Of a stretch of DNA of 64,000 nt, positions 26,221 to 37,611 are shown piece by piece. The notes under the pieces are model-generated. The model ran no database searches, had not been told where the DNA came from, and saw only the letters and a program-made list of their open reading frames with translations. The DNA is from Pseudomonadota bacterium (GTDB lineage: Bacteria > Pseudomonadota > Alphaproteobacteria > Acetobacterales > Acetobacteraceae): assembly GCA_021816925.1 (NCBI GenBank), contig JAKAWQ010000005.1:1-64000 (forward strand). Reading direction: 5' to 3'. The translations under genes were made by a program, and so were the position numbers. How positions within the stretch are numbered: position 1 is the first letter of the stretch; each line of letters begins with the position of its first letter.

Positions 26221-27171
26221 TTACGCCTTGGCCTCGGCGCGGCGGCCGGCGACGAGGCGAACGAAGACGTCTTCGAGGCTGGGAGCGATCACCTGCGCCT
26301 TGCCGGCAGTGACGCCGCGGGCGGCGAGCCAGTCGCCGAGGCCGGCGGCGTCGAGGCCGCCTCCCTCCAGCAGCACGTGCATCCGGTCGCCGAAGATCGC
26401 CGCCTCGGCGACACCGGGCGCCTCGCGCAGGAGCGCGCGTGCGGCGCCGAGGGGCGTGCACTCCAGCGCCACCAAAGTGCCGCCGAGGTTGCGCCGGCGG
26501 AGTTCGCCCGGGCTTCCGAGTGCGACGAGACGGCCGCGATCGATCAGCGCGATGCGGTTGCAGTATTCCGCTTCCTCCATGTAGTGCGTGGAGACGAGGA
26601 TGGTGACGCGCTCGGCCGCCAGGCGGTGGATGAGTTCCCAGAAGCGGCGGCGCGCCTCCGGCTCCACGCCGGAGGTCGGCTCGTCGAGGAAGAGCACCGG
26701 CGGGCGGTGCAGAATGGCGCAGCCGAGCGCGAGGCGCTGCTTCCAGCCGCCGGCGAGCGTGCGCACCAGCGCGTCTTCCCGCCCTTCGAGACCGGCCATG
26801 GTGACCGCGAAGCGGCCGCGCTCGGGAAAGAGCGCTCGCGGCACGCGGTAGATGCCGGCAAAGAAGCGCAAATTCTCCCACACCGTGAGATCTTCGTAGA
26901 GCGAGAATTTCTGCGACATGTAGCCGATATGCTCCCGCACCTCTTCGGCTGCGCCGACGACATCGAAGCCGGCCACGAACGCGCGCCCGGCGCTCGGGGT
27001 GAGCAGGGCGCAGAGCATGCGGATGGTGGTCGATTTGCCGGCGCCGTTGGGGCCGATGAAGCCGACCACCTCGCCGGTTGCGATCGTGAGGTCAAGGTGA
27101 TCGACCGCGATGAACTTGCCGAAGATCTTGGTAAGGCCCTCTGCGAGAACGGCCGGTTGGGGCGCGCTCAT
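26221..27171 (-). CDS. ABC exporter ATP-binding protein (YbhF C-half-like)
   Basis: A 316-residue nucleotide-binding subunit. It has Walker A GPNGAGKST, Q-loop region MSQKFSLYEDL, Walker B VLFLDEPTSGV and an H-loop histidine in STHYMEE. The signature motif reads TLAGGWKQRLALG rather than LSGG. Its start overlaps the stop of the upstream ATPase gene by four bases. In enterobacteria the two ATPase domains form one protein (YbhF); here they are two genes. Confidence 0.92.
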   Translation of the reverse strand: MSAPQPAVLAEGLTKIFGKFIAVDHLDLTIATGEVVGFIGPNGAGKSTTIRMLCALLTPSAGRAFVAGFDVVGAAEEVREHIGYMSQKFSLYEDLTVWENLRFFAGIYRVPRALFPERGRFAVTMAGLEGREDALVRTLAGGWKQRLALGCAILHRPPVLFLDEPTSGVEPEARRRFWELIHRLAAERVTILVSTHYMEEAEYCNRIALIDRGRLVALGSPGELRRRNLGGTLVALECTPLGAARALLREAPGVAEAAIFGDRMHVLLEGGGLDAAGLGDWLAARGVTAGKAQVIAPSLEDVFVRLVAGRRAEAKA

Positions 27172-28106
27172 GGCCGCGCCTTGGCCCCGAGCAGGGCAAC
27201 GAAGATGTCTTCGATGCCGGGCTCGATCTCCATGATGGACGAAGGAGCGAAGCCCTGCGCCGCGAGCGATGCGCGAAGCTCGGGAGCGCGGCGGGCCGCG
27301 TCATCGACACGGACATGGACGTGATCGCCCATCAGAAGCAGGCCCTGCACGCCCGGCGCGCCGGCGAGCGCATCGTGCATGCCGCGCGGATCGGTGCCGG
27401 CGACGGCGAGCAGCGCGCCCGGCATCGCCGCCTTGAGGCCAGCCGGCGTATCGCAGGCCTGGATCCGCCCCGCGTGCAGAAGGGCGAGGCGGGAACAGCG
27501 CTCCGCCTCGTCCATGTAGGCCGTGGAAAGGACGATGGTGACGCCGCTTTCCCGGAGCCCGTAGAGGATTGCCCAGAAGTCGCGCCGCGAGACCGGATCG
27601 ACCCCGGTGGTCGGCTCGTCGAGCAAAAGGACGCGCGGCGTGTGAATCAGTGCGCAGACGAGGCCGAGTTTCTGCTTCATCCCTCCGGAGAGCTGGCCGG
27701 CGAGACGGCGGCGGAACGGCTCGAGGCCGGCGGCCCGGAGCAGTTCCTGCCCGCGCTCGCGCCGTTCGCGCCCGGGCACGGCGAAGAGCGTGGCGTAAAA
27801 AAGAATGTTCTCCGCGACCGTCATGTCCTCGTAGAGGCCGAAGCGCTGCGGCATGTAGCTCAAGCGTGGCTTGGCCTGCTCGGGCGCGGCACGAACGTCG
27901 ATGCCGTCGAGCCGAAGCTCGCCCGAGTCCGGCGCGAGCACGCCGGCCAGCATGCGCAGGATGGTGGTCTTGCCGGCGCCGTCCGGTCCGACGAGGCCGA
28001 AAATCTCGCCGGGCGCGACCGCGAAGCTGACCTCGCGGACCGCTTCTACCGTGCCGAAGCGGCGGCTGATCCGGCTGACGAGAACCGCGGCTTCCTCGGG
28101 CGCCAT
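27168..28106 (-). CDS. ABC exporter ATP-binding protein (YbhF N-half-like)
   Basis: A 312-residue nucleotide-binding subunit with Walker A GPDGAGKTT, MPQRFGLYEDM at the Q-loop, signature LSGGMKQKLGL and Walker B VLLLDEPTTGVD. The start is two bases after the HlyD-type adaptor gene's stop, and the end overlaps the next ATPase gene. It should pair with that second ATPase to drive the two ABC-2 permeases. Confidence 0.92.
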   Translation of the reverse strand: MAPEEAAVLVSRISRRFGTVEAVREVSFAVAPGEIFGLVGPDGAGKTTILRMLAGVLAPDSGELRLDGIDVRAAPEQAKPRLSYMPQRFGLYEDMTVAENILFYATLFAVPGRERRERGQELLRAAGLEPFRRRLAGQLSGGMKQKLGLVCALIHTPRVLLLDEPTTGVDPVSRRDFWAILYGLRESGVTIVLSTAYMDEAERCSRLALLHAGRIQACDTPAGLKAAMPGALLAVAGTDPRGMHDALAGAPGVQGLLLMGDHVHVRVDDAARRAPELRASLAAQGFAPSSIMEIEPGIEDIFVALLGAKARP

Positions 28107-28108
28107 CG

Positions 28109-29104
28109 CTATTCGCCGCTCGGCAGCAGGGGAATCCGGGCGTCGGCCGGCATTCCGGGCAAGAGCTCGTGCGTCGGGTTGTCGATGTCGATGCGGATTC
28201 GATAGACGAGCGTGATTCGTTCGGCATGGGTCTCGACGGTCTTCGGGGTGAATTCCGCGACCGGCGAGATGAAGCCGATGCGGCCGTGATAGATTTTCCC
28301 GGGATAGGTGTCGGTGGTGACGGATACTGCCTCGCCGAGCCGCACCTTGCCGAGATCGGGCTCGTTCACATAGGCGCGCAGCCAGACGTGACCGAGATCC
28401 TCGAGGGTGAAGATGGCAACGCCCGGCCCCGCCACCTCGCCAAGCTCCGCCTCGCGGACGGCGATGACACCGGAAAACGGGGCCTTGAGGACGGTGTAGC
28501 CGAGCGTCACGGTATCGAGCTTCACCTGAGCCGCGGCGGAAGCGACATCGGCCTTGGCAAGCTCGATGTTGTCGGCAGCGACTCGCAGCATCGCCTGATC
28601 GTGCGCCAGGGTCGCGGCCGACTGCTGCGCCGCAGTCAAGGCGAGATCGCGCGCCTGCCGCGAGGCGAAGTTGTGCTGCGCCAATGTCTCGGCGCGCTGA
28701 TAGTCGCGTTCCTTCTGGGAAAGGTCGTAGGTGTCGCTCCGCACGGTCTGCTCGGCCGCGGTCAAGGTGGCGACATCGACGGCGAGCCCGGCCTTGGCGG
28801 CCTGCAAGGCGGCCTCGTCGATTGCAAGCCGGTGGCGGTAGAGCGCGTCATCGACGCGTGCGAGCACGGTTCCGGCGGCGACCAACGCCCCCTCGTCGAA
28901 TGGGAGATAGACGATCGGCGCGGAGACGTCCGTGAAGCTCAACACGCTCTGGTGGGCTTCGATGTTGCCGGAAACCTCGATCGCGTTGGCCGGGGGCGGA
29001 CCGAACAGGGCCTGGCGCAGAGCGGGCCAGCGCCAGAACGCGCCCGCCGCGGCGAGCAGGAGCGCGCCGGCGGCAAGGAGAAGGAGGCGCGTCCGGCGGG
29101 TCAC
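28109..29104 (-). CDS. HlyD/YbhG-family membrane fusion protein
   Basis: A 331-residue periplasmic adaptor. One N-terminal membrane helix (RTRLLLLAAGALLLAAAGAFW) is followed by a lipoyl-like half (IEVSGNIEAHQSVLSF). A long alpha-hairpin comes next (roughly residues 85-190, rich in A, Q and E). The second lipoyl half contains TVLKAPFSGVIAVREAELGEV and the beta-barrel domain closes with LVYRIRIDID. The GTG start at 29104 is the first gene of the exporter operon. It links the inner-membrane ABC exporter to an outer-membrane channel that is not encoded nearby. Confidence 0.9.
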   Translation of the reverse strand: MTRRTRLLLLAAGALLLAAAGAFWRWPALRQALFGPPPANAIEVSGNIEAHQSVLSFTDVSAPIVYLPFDEGALVAAGTVLARVDDALYRHRLAIDEAALQAAKAGLAVDVATLTAAEQTVRSDTYDLSQKERDYQRAETLAQHNFASRQARDLALTAAQQSAATLAHDQAMLRVAADNIELAKADVASAAAQVKLDTVTLGYTVLKAPFSGVIAVREAELGEVAGPGVAIFTLEDLGHVWLRAYVNEPDLGKVRLGEAVSVTTDTYPGKIYHGRIGFISPVAEFTPKTVETHAERITLVYRIRIDIDNPTHELLPGMPADARIPLLPSGE

Positions 29105-29296
29105 GACGGGCGGCTTCGGGAGGGGACGGAGAGGAGCCGGGTAGAGCGGCAGGACCAGGCGGCGGGACGGCGCGGCGGGAGGCGGAGATGTTGCGGCATG
29201 CGTCAGTCCCTTCCGGCCGCTGCGTTTAGGCCTCGGCCGGACGGCCGACGATGAGATAGATCAAGCCCCTCACCGGCCGTCGAGCCGGCCCGGAGC

Positions 29297-29310
29297 TTGA
29301 TCGAAGTCAA
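29297..29310. promoter_or_regulatory. FNR/FixK-type box
   Basis: TTGATCGAAGTCAA matches the TTGAT-N4-ATCAA consensus at nine of ten positions. It lies 60 bases upstream of the CBS-domain gene that leads the N-ATPase operon, a normal distance for an activator site. It is about 190 bases from the divergent exporter operon. It suggests oxygen-responsive control by an FNR, ANR or FixK regulator, which is not encoded in the window. Confidence 0.65.
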
Positions 29311-29370
29311 TGCGCGGCCCAGGATTCCGTATGTCAAGAGGGGACAGCACCCGGACCGGAGGAGGATCCC

Positions 29371-29865
29371 ATGCCCGTCGATGCCGCCGCCATCATGACG
29401 CGTGCGGTTGTCACCGTCGGCCCGGATGACACCGTCACCCGGGTGGCCGAGGTGCTGACGAAGCACGGCATCAGTGCCGTGCCGGTGTGCGAGAAGGACG
29501 GCACCGTCGTCGGGATGATCAGCGAAGGCGACCTGATGCGTCCCTTCGGGCAAGAGAATGCGCTACGCCGGGACTGGTGGCTGAACCTGATCGCCGAGGG
29601 CACCGAGCTTTCGCAGGAATTCCTCGACTACATCCGCCTCGACCGCCGCCGCGCACGGGATCTGATGAGCCGGACTGTGGTCAGCGCTTCAGTGAGCACG
29701 AGCCTGCCGGAACTCGCGGATCTCTTGTCCCGCCACCGGATTAAACGGGTTCCGATCCTCAAGGACGGCAAGCTGGTGGGCATCGTCAGCCGTGCGGATA
29801 TCGTGCGTGCCCTGGCCCACGGAGAAGCCGCGGCGGCAGACGGGGCGCGAGCGTTGCGGAGCTAA
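29371..29865 (+). CDS. CBS-domain protein preceding the N-ATPase operon
   Basis: A 164-residue protein made of two CBS domains (about residues 5-60 and 92-148). The first has ITRAVVTVGPDDTV-type strands and GTVVGMISEGDLM. The second has RIKRVPILKDGKLVGIVSRADIV. The spacer is helical and tryptophan-bearing. Tandem CBS domains bind adenine nucleotides and often gate transport or enzyme activity. A GGAGGAGG Shine-Dalgarno precedes the ATG. The atpD start is only ten bases after its stop, so it is probably co-transcribed with the ATPase and could sense energy charge. Confidence 0.9.
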   Translation: MPVDAAAIMTRAVVTVGPDDTVTRVAEVLTKHGISAVPVCEKDGTVVGMISEGDLMRPFGQENALRRDWWLNLIAEGTELSQEFLDYIRLDRRRARDLMSRTVVSASVSTSLPELADLLSRHRIKRVPILKDGKLVGIVSRADIVRALAHGEAAAADGARALRS

Positions 29866-31684
<1,819 letters not shown>

Positions 31685-31688
<4 letters not shown>

Positions 31689-31960
31689 CCGGGAAGCCGG
31701 ACCGCCTGCTGAAGGCGGTGCGCGAGCGCCGTGACCGGCACCGATTCCGGCAGCGTTCAGGCGAGCCGTCGTTTGCCGGTTATCTCGCGCAGGTCGGCGT
31801 GCTGGGCTGGACCATCGTGCTGCCGACCCTGGCCGGGTTGTTCGCCGGACGCTGGATCGATCGGCGGCTCGGCACGGGGATCTTCTGGACCGGGCCGCTG
31901 ATGCTGCTCGGGCTTGCGGCCGGGTGCTGGGCTGCCTGGCGCTGGATGCACCGGCAATGA
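31685..31960 (+). CDS. atpQ: N-ATPase AtpQ, AtpI-like two-helix protein
   Basis: A 91-residue protein with two predicted transmembrane helices (about residues 34-52 and 64-86). AtpQ is typical of N-ATPase operons and resembles AtpI, an assembly factor for the c-ring. The charged N-terminus has many Arg and is cytoplasmic. The gene overlaps both neighbours. Confidence 0.85.
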
Positions 31961-32253
31961 CGATCTTGGTCGATGCCCTCTTGGTCGATGCGCTTTTCCT
32001 GCTCGCCGGGTTCATCGCGGGGGGCGCATTCTTTCTGTTGCTGAAGCGGAATGTCACCCTCTATTTGCGTCCGCAGTTGCGTCCCCGGGGGCTTTGGCGG
32101 GCGATCGGGCTGCAGGCGCTCCGGCTGGCGGCGCTGGCGGGCGTGCTCGGGCTCTCGGCGCGGCAGGGCGCGCCGGCGCTGCTGCTCGCCGCGCTCGGCA
32201 TCCTGTTTGCGCGGACGATCGTGCTCCGGCGCGCAAGGGAGGCGGCACCGTGA
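31957..32253 (+). CDS. atpR: N-ATPase AtpR membrane protein
   Basis: A 98-residue protein with three predicted transmembrane helices (about residues 5-25, 45-65 and 70-88). AtpR is the second accessory membrane protein found only in N-ATPase operons and is thought to help c-ring assembly. The start is the ATG at 31957 overlapping the atpQ stop. The position between atpQ and atpB is diagnostic. Confidence 0.85.
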   Translation: MTILVDALLVDALFLLAGFIAGGAFFLLLKRNVTLYLRPQLRPRGLWRAIGLQALRLAALAGVLGLSARQGAPALLLAALGILFARTIVLRRAREAAP

Positions 32254-32951
32254 TCGCCTCTCCCCTTTCGGCCACGCCGCTCTTTCATCTCGGCCCGGCG
32301 ACGATCACGGCACCCGTCGTCACGACCTGGGGCATCATGCTCCTGCTCGCGGGAGGCAGCCGCCTGCTCACCCGCCGGCTGACGCTCCGCCCGTCGTCCG
32401 GGCAGGCGGTGCTCGAACTTCTGGTCGATACGATCGACGGGCAGATTCGTGACACCATGCATGACGATCCCGCCCGCTATCGCGTGCTGATCGGCACTCT
32501 CTTCCTGTTCATTCTTGCCGCCAACTGGTCCTCCTTGCTGCCCGGCATCGAGCCGCCGACGGCGCATCTCGAGACCGACGCGGCGCTGGCTTTGATCGTG
32601 TTCATCGCCATCCCCTGGTTCGGCATCCGCACGCGTGGGCTCAGAGGCTACCTCGCGACCTTCGCCGAGCCGAGCCTGCTGATGGTGCCGCTCAATCTCG
32701 TGGAAACGATCACCCGCACCTTCTCGTTGCTGGTGCGCCTGTTCGGCAACGTGATGAGCGGCGTGTTCGTAATCGGGGTCGTGCTGTCGCTCGTCGGGTT
32801 GCTGGTGCCGGTACCGCTGATGGCGCTCGAGCTGCTGACGGGCGCGGTGCAAGCCTACATCTTCGCCGTATTGGCGATGGTGTTCATCAGCGCCGCCGCG
32901 GCCCCGCAGCCGGCACGGGCGCAAAACGAAACGAAGGACCGTACGTCATGA
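32250..32951 (+). CDS. atpB: N-ATPase a subunit
   Basis: The 233-residue stator a subunit forming the ion half-channels, with five or six transmembrane helices. The conserved arginine region is LVETITRTFSLLVRLFGNVMSG, and GAVQAYIFAVLAMVFISAA forms the last helix. The GTG start at 32250 overlaps the atpR stop. Confidence 0.93.
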   Translation: MIASPLSATPLFHLGPATITAPVVTTWGIMLLLAGGSRLLTRRLTLRPSSGQAVLELLVDTIDGQIRDTMHDDPARYRVLIGTLFLFILAANWSSLLPGIEPPTAHLETDAALALIVFIAIPWFGIRTRGLRGYLATFAEPSLLMVPLNLVETITRTFSLLVRLFGNVMSGVFVIGVVLSLVGLLVPVPLMALELLTGAVQAYIFAVLAMVFISAAAAPQPARAQNETKDRTS

Positions 32952-33193
32952 ACCTGATAGAGATCGCCAGCATTCTGGGTGCCGCGCTCGCCGTGTCGTT
33001 CGGCGCTATCGGTCCCGGGCTCGGCGAAGGCCGCGCGGTTGCGGCAGCGATGGACGCCATCGCCCGCCAGCCGGAAGCCGCCGCGACACTGACCCGCACC
33101 CTGTTCGTCGGCCTGGCGATGATCGAGACGATGGCGATCTACTGTCTCGTGATCGCGCTCCTGCTGCTGTTCGCCAACCCCTTCGTGCACTGA
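32948..33193 (+). CDS. atpE: N-ATPase c subunit (rotor ring)
   Basis: An 81-residue, two-helix c subunit. The ion-binding helix carries Glu60 followed by Thr61 and Tyr64 (MIETMAIY). Helix 1 carries a second carboxylate, Glu27, in GLGEGRAV. Two carboxylates per subunit are a feature of N-type rings. In one structurally studied N-type ring (Burkholderia) this was linked to proton rather than sodium use. Ion specificity here is therefore open. The short polar loop ARQPEA is conserved. Confidence 0.95.
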   Translation: MNLIEIASILGAALAVSFGAIGPGLGEGRAVAAAMDAIARQPEAAATLTRTLFVGLAMIETMAIYCLVIALLLLFANPFVH

Positions 33194-33945
33194 TGCACCT
33201 CGACTGGTCCACGCTTGCGCTGCAGACGGTCAACGTCCTCGTCCTGCTGTGGCTGTTGCGGCGCTACCTGTTCCGTCCCGTCGCGGAAATGATCGCGGCG
33301 CGGCGGCGGGCGGCGGAGGCGCTGCTGGCAGAGGCTGCGGAAAAACGCCGGGCCGCCGAGGCGGCAGCCGAGGAGATCGCGCGCCGCGAGCAGGGGCTCG
33401 CCGCCGAGGCCGAGCAGCAGCGCGCGGCGGCAGAGGAAGGGGCGGCGGCCGAGCGGGCACGCCTGCTGGCAGTGGCGGAGGCGGACATCGCCAGGATCCG
33501 CGCCGAAGCCGCCTCGGCGATCCGGCGCGACCGGACGGGCCAACGGCGGACTTTGGAAGCCGAGGCCCGGGACCTTGCGGCGACGATCGCGGCACGCCTG
33601 CTCGCACGCGTCCCCGGGGCGGCGGTGAGCGCGGCGATGCTGACATCGCTCGCGCCCGTGCTCGCCGCCCTGCCGGCCGAGCAGCGCGGTGCGCTTGGCG
33701 GCGAGATCGAGGTGGTCAGCGCGGCGGCGCTGAGTCCGACCGAGCAGGACGCGTGCACGGCTTTGCTCGGACGGGTCCTGAGCCCGCCGCCGGTGCTGCG
33801 ATTCCGCGTCGATCCGCGGCTGCTCGCCGGCATCGAGCTGCACGGCACCCACGCCGTGCTGCGGCAGAGCTGGCGGGCCGAGCTGGAGCGGCTCGCCCAT
33901 GAGCTGCGCCAAGAGGACGAAGATGTCGCGCCGGTCCTGGCTTGA
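33193..33945 (+). CDS. atpF: N-ATPase b subunit with delta-like C-terminus
   Basis: A 250-residue stator b subunit. One N-terminal membrane helix ([20 protein letters not shown]) is followed by a long alanine/glutamate/arginine-rich coiled coil (about residues 35-125). The last 80 or so residues ([18 protein letters not shown], then [19 protein letters not shown]) resemble the C-terminal domain of the delta subunit. This would explain the missing atpH in the operon. It starts at an ATG sharing one base with the atpE stop. Confidence 0.9.
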   Translation: MHLDWSTLALQTVNVLVLLWLLRRYLFRPVAEMIAARRRAAEALLAEAAEKRRAAEAAAEEIARREQGLAAEAEQQRAAAEEGAAAERARLLAVAEADIARIRAEAASAIRRDRTGQRRTLEAEARDLAATIAARLLARVPGAAVSAAMLTSLAPVLAALPAEQRGALGGEIEVVSAAALSPTEQDACTALLGRVLSPPPVLRFRVDPRLLAGIELHGTHAVLRQSWRAELERLAHELRQEDEDVAPVLA

Positions 33946-35428
33946 CCGCGCGGCGCAACGCGTCGCCACCGCCCGTCTCGACCCCGTGGTGGAGACGTTC
34001 GGCCGCGTGGAGCACGTGGGCGACGGCATCGCGCTCGTTTCCGGCCTCCCCGACGTGCGGCTGGACGAGCTGGTGCGTTTCGAGCGTGGCGGGTTCGGGT
34101 TCGTGCACAGTCTCGAACCCGAACTCGCCGGCTGCGTGCTGCTCGACCCGGCGGAGACGATTGCCGCCGGCGATGCGGTGCACGGCACGGGCGAGGTTGT
34201 GCGGACGCCGGTCGGGCGCGGGCTGCTCGGCCGTGTGGTCGATCCGCTCGGCCGGCCGCTGGACGAGGGACCGCCGATCGCGGCGGCGACGCCCACCCCG
34301 ATCGATCGGCCGGCGCCTGCCATCGTCGCGCGCGATCTGGTTACCGAGCCGGTGCACACCGGCATCCTGACCGTGGATGCGCTGTTCGCGCTCGGCCGCG
34401 GCCAGCGCGAGCTCATCATCGGCGACCGCGCCACCGGCAAGACGGCGATCGCGGTGGATACGATCATCGCCCAAAAATCCTCCGACATGATCTCGATCTA
34501 TGCCGCGGTGGGCGAGAAGTCGGCCGCGGTGGCCCGCGCGCTGGCGGCGGTCAGGGCGCACGGAGCGCCGGAGCGGTGCGTGTTCGTGGTTGCTTCCGCC
34601 GCCGCCACGCCGGGTCTGCAATGGATCGCGCCGCTCGCGGCGATGACCATGGCGGAGTACTTCCGCGACCGCGGCGAGCATGCGCTCGTGGTGATCGACG
34701 ACCTCACGCGCCACGCGGCCACGCATCGCGAGATCGCGTTGCTGACGCGGCAACCGCCGGGGCGAGAGGCCTATCCGGGCGATGTCTTCCATCTGCACGC
34801 ACGGCTTTTGGAACGCGCGGCGAAGCTCTCCGCGGCGGAGGGCGGCGGATCATTGACGGCGCTGCCGATTGCCGAGACGGACGGGGGCAACCTTGCCGCC
34901 TATATCCCGACCAACCTGATCTCCATCACCGACGGGCAACTGGTGCTGAGCACACGGCTCTTCCATGAAGGGCAGAAGCCGGCGATCGATATCGGCCTCA
35001 GCGTGAGCCGGGTCGGCGGCAAGACGCAGGCGCCGGCATTGCGCGCGGTGACGGGGACGTTGCGGCTGGAATACGCGCAATTCCAGGAACTCGAATTGTT
35101 CAGCCGCTTTGGCGGCGTATCGGATGGGCGGGTCCGGATGCAGTTGGCGCGTGGTGTGCGGCTGCGCGCACTCTTGTCGCAACCGCAATTCGCCCCGCTC
35201 AGGCTGGTTGACGAAGTGGCACTGGCGCTGGCGTTGCAGGAGGGCGTGCTCGATCGGCTGTCACCGGAGCGAGTGACGGATTTCCGTGCCGCACTGGCGG
35301 ACCGGCTGGATGCAGAGGCAGGACCCGTCGCGGGGCGGATCGAGCGGACGCGGCGGTTGGAGTCGGAAGATCGCAGCGCGCTCGGCAAGGCGCTCTCGGA
35401 GCTCGCCGATCGGATGGCGATGGCATGA
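33923..35428 (+). CDS. atpA: N-ATPase alpha subunit
   Basis: The 501-residue non-catalytic alpha subunit. The Walker A is [10 protein letters not shown] and the VISVxDGQ-type segment reads [12 protein letters not shown], followed by arginine-finger region [11 protein letters not shown]. The start at 33923 is preferred because an AGAGGA Shine-Dalgarno lies just upstream; an ATG at 33899 is also in frame. It overlaps atpF by about 23 bases and atpG by four. Confidence 0.95.
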   Translation: MSRRSWLDRAAQRVATARLDPVVETFGRVEHVGDGIALVSGLPDVRLDELVRFERGGFGFVHSLEPELAGCVLLDPAETIAAGDAVHGTGEVVRTPVGRGLLGRVVDPLGRPLDEGPPIAAATPTPIDRPAPAIVARDLVTEPVHTGILTVDALFALGRGQRELIIGDRATGKTAIAVDTIIAQKSSDMISIYAAVGEKSAAVARALAAVRAHGAPERCVFVVASAAATPGLQWIAPLAAMTMAEYFRDRGEHALVVIDDLTRHAATHREIALLTRQPPGREAYPGDVFHLHARLLERAAKLSAAEGGGSLTALPIAETDGGNLAAYIPTNLISITDGQLVLSTRLFHEGQKPAIDIGLSVSRVGGKTQAPALRAVTGTLRLEYAQFQELELFSRFGGVSDGRVRMQLARGVRLRALLSQPQFAPLRLVDEVALALALQEGVLDRLSPERVTDFRAALADRLDAEAGPVAGRIERTRRLESEDRSALGKALSELADRMAMA

Positions 35429-36264
35429 CGGAGCGCCTCGCCGAGATCACCCGTCGCATCGAGAACGTACGTCAGCTCGAGGCCGTGGTGACGGCGATGC
35501 GTGGAATCGCGGCGCGCCGCGCGCAGCAAAGCCGGGCACAACTGCCTGCCGTTCGCGCCTATGCCGCGGTGATCGCCGGCGCGATTGCCGCGGCCCTGCC
35601 GCTTCTGCCGGAGGTGCCGCCGGCAGCCCGGCGGGCCAGCCGTGGGGCCGTAATCCTGTTCGGCGCCGAACAGGGCTTCGCCGGCGCGTTCAGCGACCGG
35701 ATGCTCGATGCCGCCGCGCCGCTCCTGGCCGGCGCGAGCCTGTTCCTGATCGGCACGCGCGCGATCATGCTGGCGGGGGAAAGACGTCTGGCCATTGCCT
35801 GGCAGAGCGGGATGGCCCCGCATATCGACGCAGTGCCCGCGGTGGCAGGCCGCGTCGCGGATGCGCTCTACGAGCGTGTCGCTGCGAGCGCGTTTGATCG
35901 CGTGAGCCTGGTGTTTCCTGTCTGGTCGGCGGCAAGCGGCCTCGGCGCGGAACGCCGCGTGTTGCTGCCGTTCGAATTCGGCCGCATCACGGGTCCGCCA
36001 CGCAGTGCTCAGGCTCCGCTCGTGACCTTGCCCGCCGACGTTCTGCTGAGCCGGCTCGCGGAGGAATATGTCTTCGCCGAACTCTGCGAAGCCGCAATGT
36101 TGGCCTTTGCCGCCGAGAACGAGGCGCGGGTGGCGGCGATGATGGCCGCCAAGGGCAACATCGAACGCGTCCGCACCGGGTTGGACGCGGAGGAACGCCA
36201 AACGCGGCAAGAGGAGATTACCGCCGAGGTGGCGGAACTGGCCGGTGCGATGGCGGCGGGGTGA
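35425..36264 (+). CDS. atpG: N-ATPase gamma subunit
   Basis: The 279-residue central-stalk gamma subunit. It has the N-terminal helix ([24 protein letters not shown]), the Rossmann-like middle with [15 protein letters not shown] and the C-terminal helix ending in [17 protein letters not shown]. It is the last gene of the operon. No clear terminator was seen after it. Confidence 0.93.
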   Translation: MTERLAEITRRIENVRQLEAVVTAMRGIAARRAQQSRAQLPAVRAYAAVIAGAIAAALPLLPEVPPAARRASRGAVILFGAEQGFAGAFSDRMLDAAAPLLAGASLFLIGTRAIMLAGERRLAIAWQSGMAPHIDAVPAVAGRVADALYERVAASAFDRVSLVFPVWSAASGLGAERRVLLPFEFGRITGPPRSAQAPLVTLPADVLLSRLAEEYVFAELCEAAMLAFAAENEARVAAMMAAKGNIERVRTGLDAEERQTRQEEITAEVAELAGAMAAG

Positions 36265-36816
36265 TGCGGCTGCACGGCCATGACGGCGGCGCGAAGGCCC
36301 AAGGAGCGCCTTGACGTGGCTCATCGTGCCGGCCGGGGCGAAAGTGGGAGGTCAGCTTGATCGTGCCGGGCGGAGAGCGATGAGCCTTCTTGGCAGCGAG
36401 CGGCGGAGGGAAGAATGTACCGCGCGAATTGTCGCATCGTGTGTTTGTCGGTGGTCTTGCCTTGATGAGCGATGAACCTGCAACGATGGGCGCGGCATCG
36501 GTGCGCGCCGAGACGGGGGCGGGCAAAGAGGCCGGAAGCTACGCAGCGTCGGGACCGGAGGCTGGTCCCGTGGCGATGGAGGTCACCGGCGTGGCCCGGA
36601 CTTCAGGGCGGGCGGCGCTGGAAGGTGCGACCCCGCTTGCCGGGAACGCCTACAAGCTGCCGCTCATCGAGACGCTGGTGCGGCGCGCGATTCTGAGGGC
36701 GGTGGCGCGGGCGTGAGCGCGAGCGGATCGACAAGCATCTTGAGACCGCAAGAGGTGGGACTATTGGCGTGAGCCGAGACGGGGGGAGCAGTGCCGGCCC
36801 GGCGATGTCTCGCGGG
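36265..36816. other. Gene-poor region with an oxidoreductase remnant
   Basis: About 550 bases between atpG and the enoyl-CoA hydratase gene. No complete gene is supported. The only protein-like signal is the short plus-strand remnant at about 36570-36716. No terminator or promoter was recognised. Confidence 0.5.
36570..36716 (+). pseudogene. C-terminal remnant of an FAD-binding xanthine-dehydrogenase-type subunit
   Basis: The end of the frame reads ALEGATPLAGNAYKLPL followed by TLVRRAILRAVARA. This pattern resembles the C-terminus of YagS/PaoB-type FAD-binding subunits of the xanthine dehydrogenase family. Upstream residues in the same frame lack family features. It is therefore treated as a deletion remnant. 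Confidence 0.4.
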
Positions 36817-37611
36817 TCAGGCCGGCCGGTACCAGAGCGGCTTACGCTTCTCCCGAAACGCCGAGAGCCCCTCGCGGCCTTCCCCCGAGGCGCGCTGGCG
36901 CCAGCTTTCCTCGGCCAGGCGGGCCGTGGTCGGCGCGTCGATGAGGAGGTCGTTGGCCGCGAGGAAGGAGCGCTTGGTGAGCGCCACCGCGCTCGGGGCG
37001 GCCAGCAGGATGGCATCCAGGATCTCGGCCAGCCGCGCTTCCAGCCGCTCCGCCCGAACGACTTCGTGCACGAGTCCGATTCGCATCGCCTCCGCCGCGT
37101 CGAAGCGTTCGCCCGTCAGCGCGTAGCGGCGGGTGTGGCGGAGCCCCATCGCCTCTACCATCTGCACCGAGATCGGCGTCGGCGCGACACCGACTCGGAC
37201 CTCGGTCAGGCCGAAGAGCGCTTCCGGCGTGGCGAGCGCCACGTCCACCGAGCAAACGAGCCCGCAGCCGCCGCCGAAGCAGGCGCCGTGCACGACGGCC
37301 AGCGTCGGGCGAGGAAATTCGTTCAGAATCTGCATTGTCCGGGTGGTTGCCATGGATGCGGCGAAGGCTTCCGCCGACGCCTCTTCGGCCATGCGCGCCA
37401 GCCAGTCGAGGTCCGCTCCGGCCTGGAAGTGCTTGCCGGCGCCGCGGATTACGAGGGCCCTGAGATCCGCTCGCGGTGCGAGCTCGGCGAGGCCGGCGGC
37501 GAGAGCACCGAGGAGATGCCCGTCGTAGGCATTGCCGCGCGCGGGGCGGTTGAGGGTTGCCGTGGCGATGCCCCGATCGTCCAGCGCCAGCAGGACCGGT
37601 GGTTCATCCAT
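36817..37611 (-). CDS. Enoyl-CoA hydratase/isomerase family protein
   Basis: A 264-residue crotonase-superfamily enzyme. It has the oxyanion-hole segments IRGAGKHFQAGADLDWL and GACFGGGCGLVCSVDVALA, and FGLTEVRVGV with the catalytic glutamate region. The C-terminal helices are complete. The overall pattern is like methylglutaconyl-CoA hydratase, but substrate specificity cannot be fixed. The start is placed at the ATG at 37611. It is divergent from hprK with fewer than 80 bases between the starts. Confidence 0.88.
   Translation of the reverse strand: MDEPPVLLALDDRGIATATLNRPARGNAYDGHLLGALAAGLAELAPRADLRALVIRGAGKHFQAGADLDWLARMAEEASAEAFAASMATTRTMQILNEFPRPTLAVVHGACFGGGCGLVCSVDVALATPEALFGLTEVRVGVAPTPISVQMVEAMGLRHTRRYALTGERFDAAEAMRIGLVHEVVRAERLEARLAEILDAILLAAPSAVALTKRSFLAANDLLIDAPTTARLAEESWRQRASGEGREGLSAFREKRKPLWYRPA

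Noticed and set aside
24316-27324. A 1,002-residue open frame on the plus strand opposite the ABC exporter genes
   Set aside because: It is antisense to three well-supported transporter genes with complete motifs. Its translation is His/Arg/Asp-rich without domain features.
36390-36716. A complete 108-residue gene after the N-ATPase operon
   Set aside because: Only the final 45 or so residues look like a protein family. The start has no supporting features, so it is reported as a remnant.
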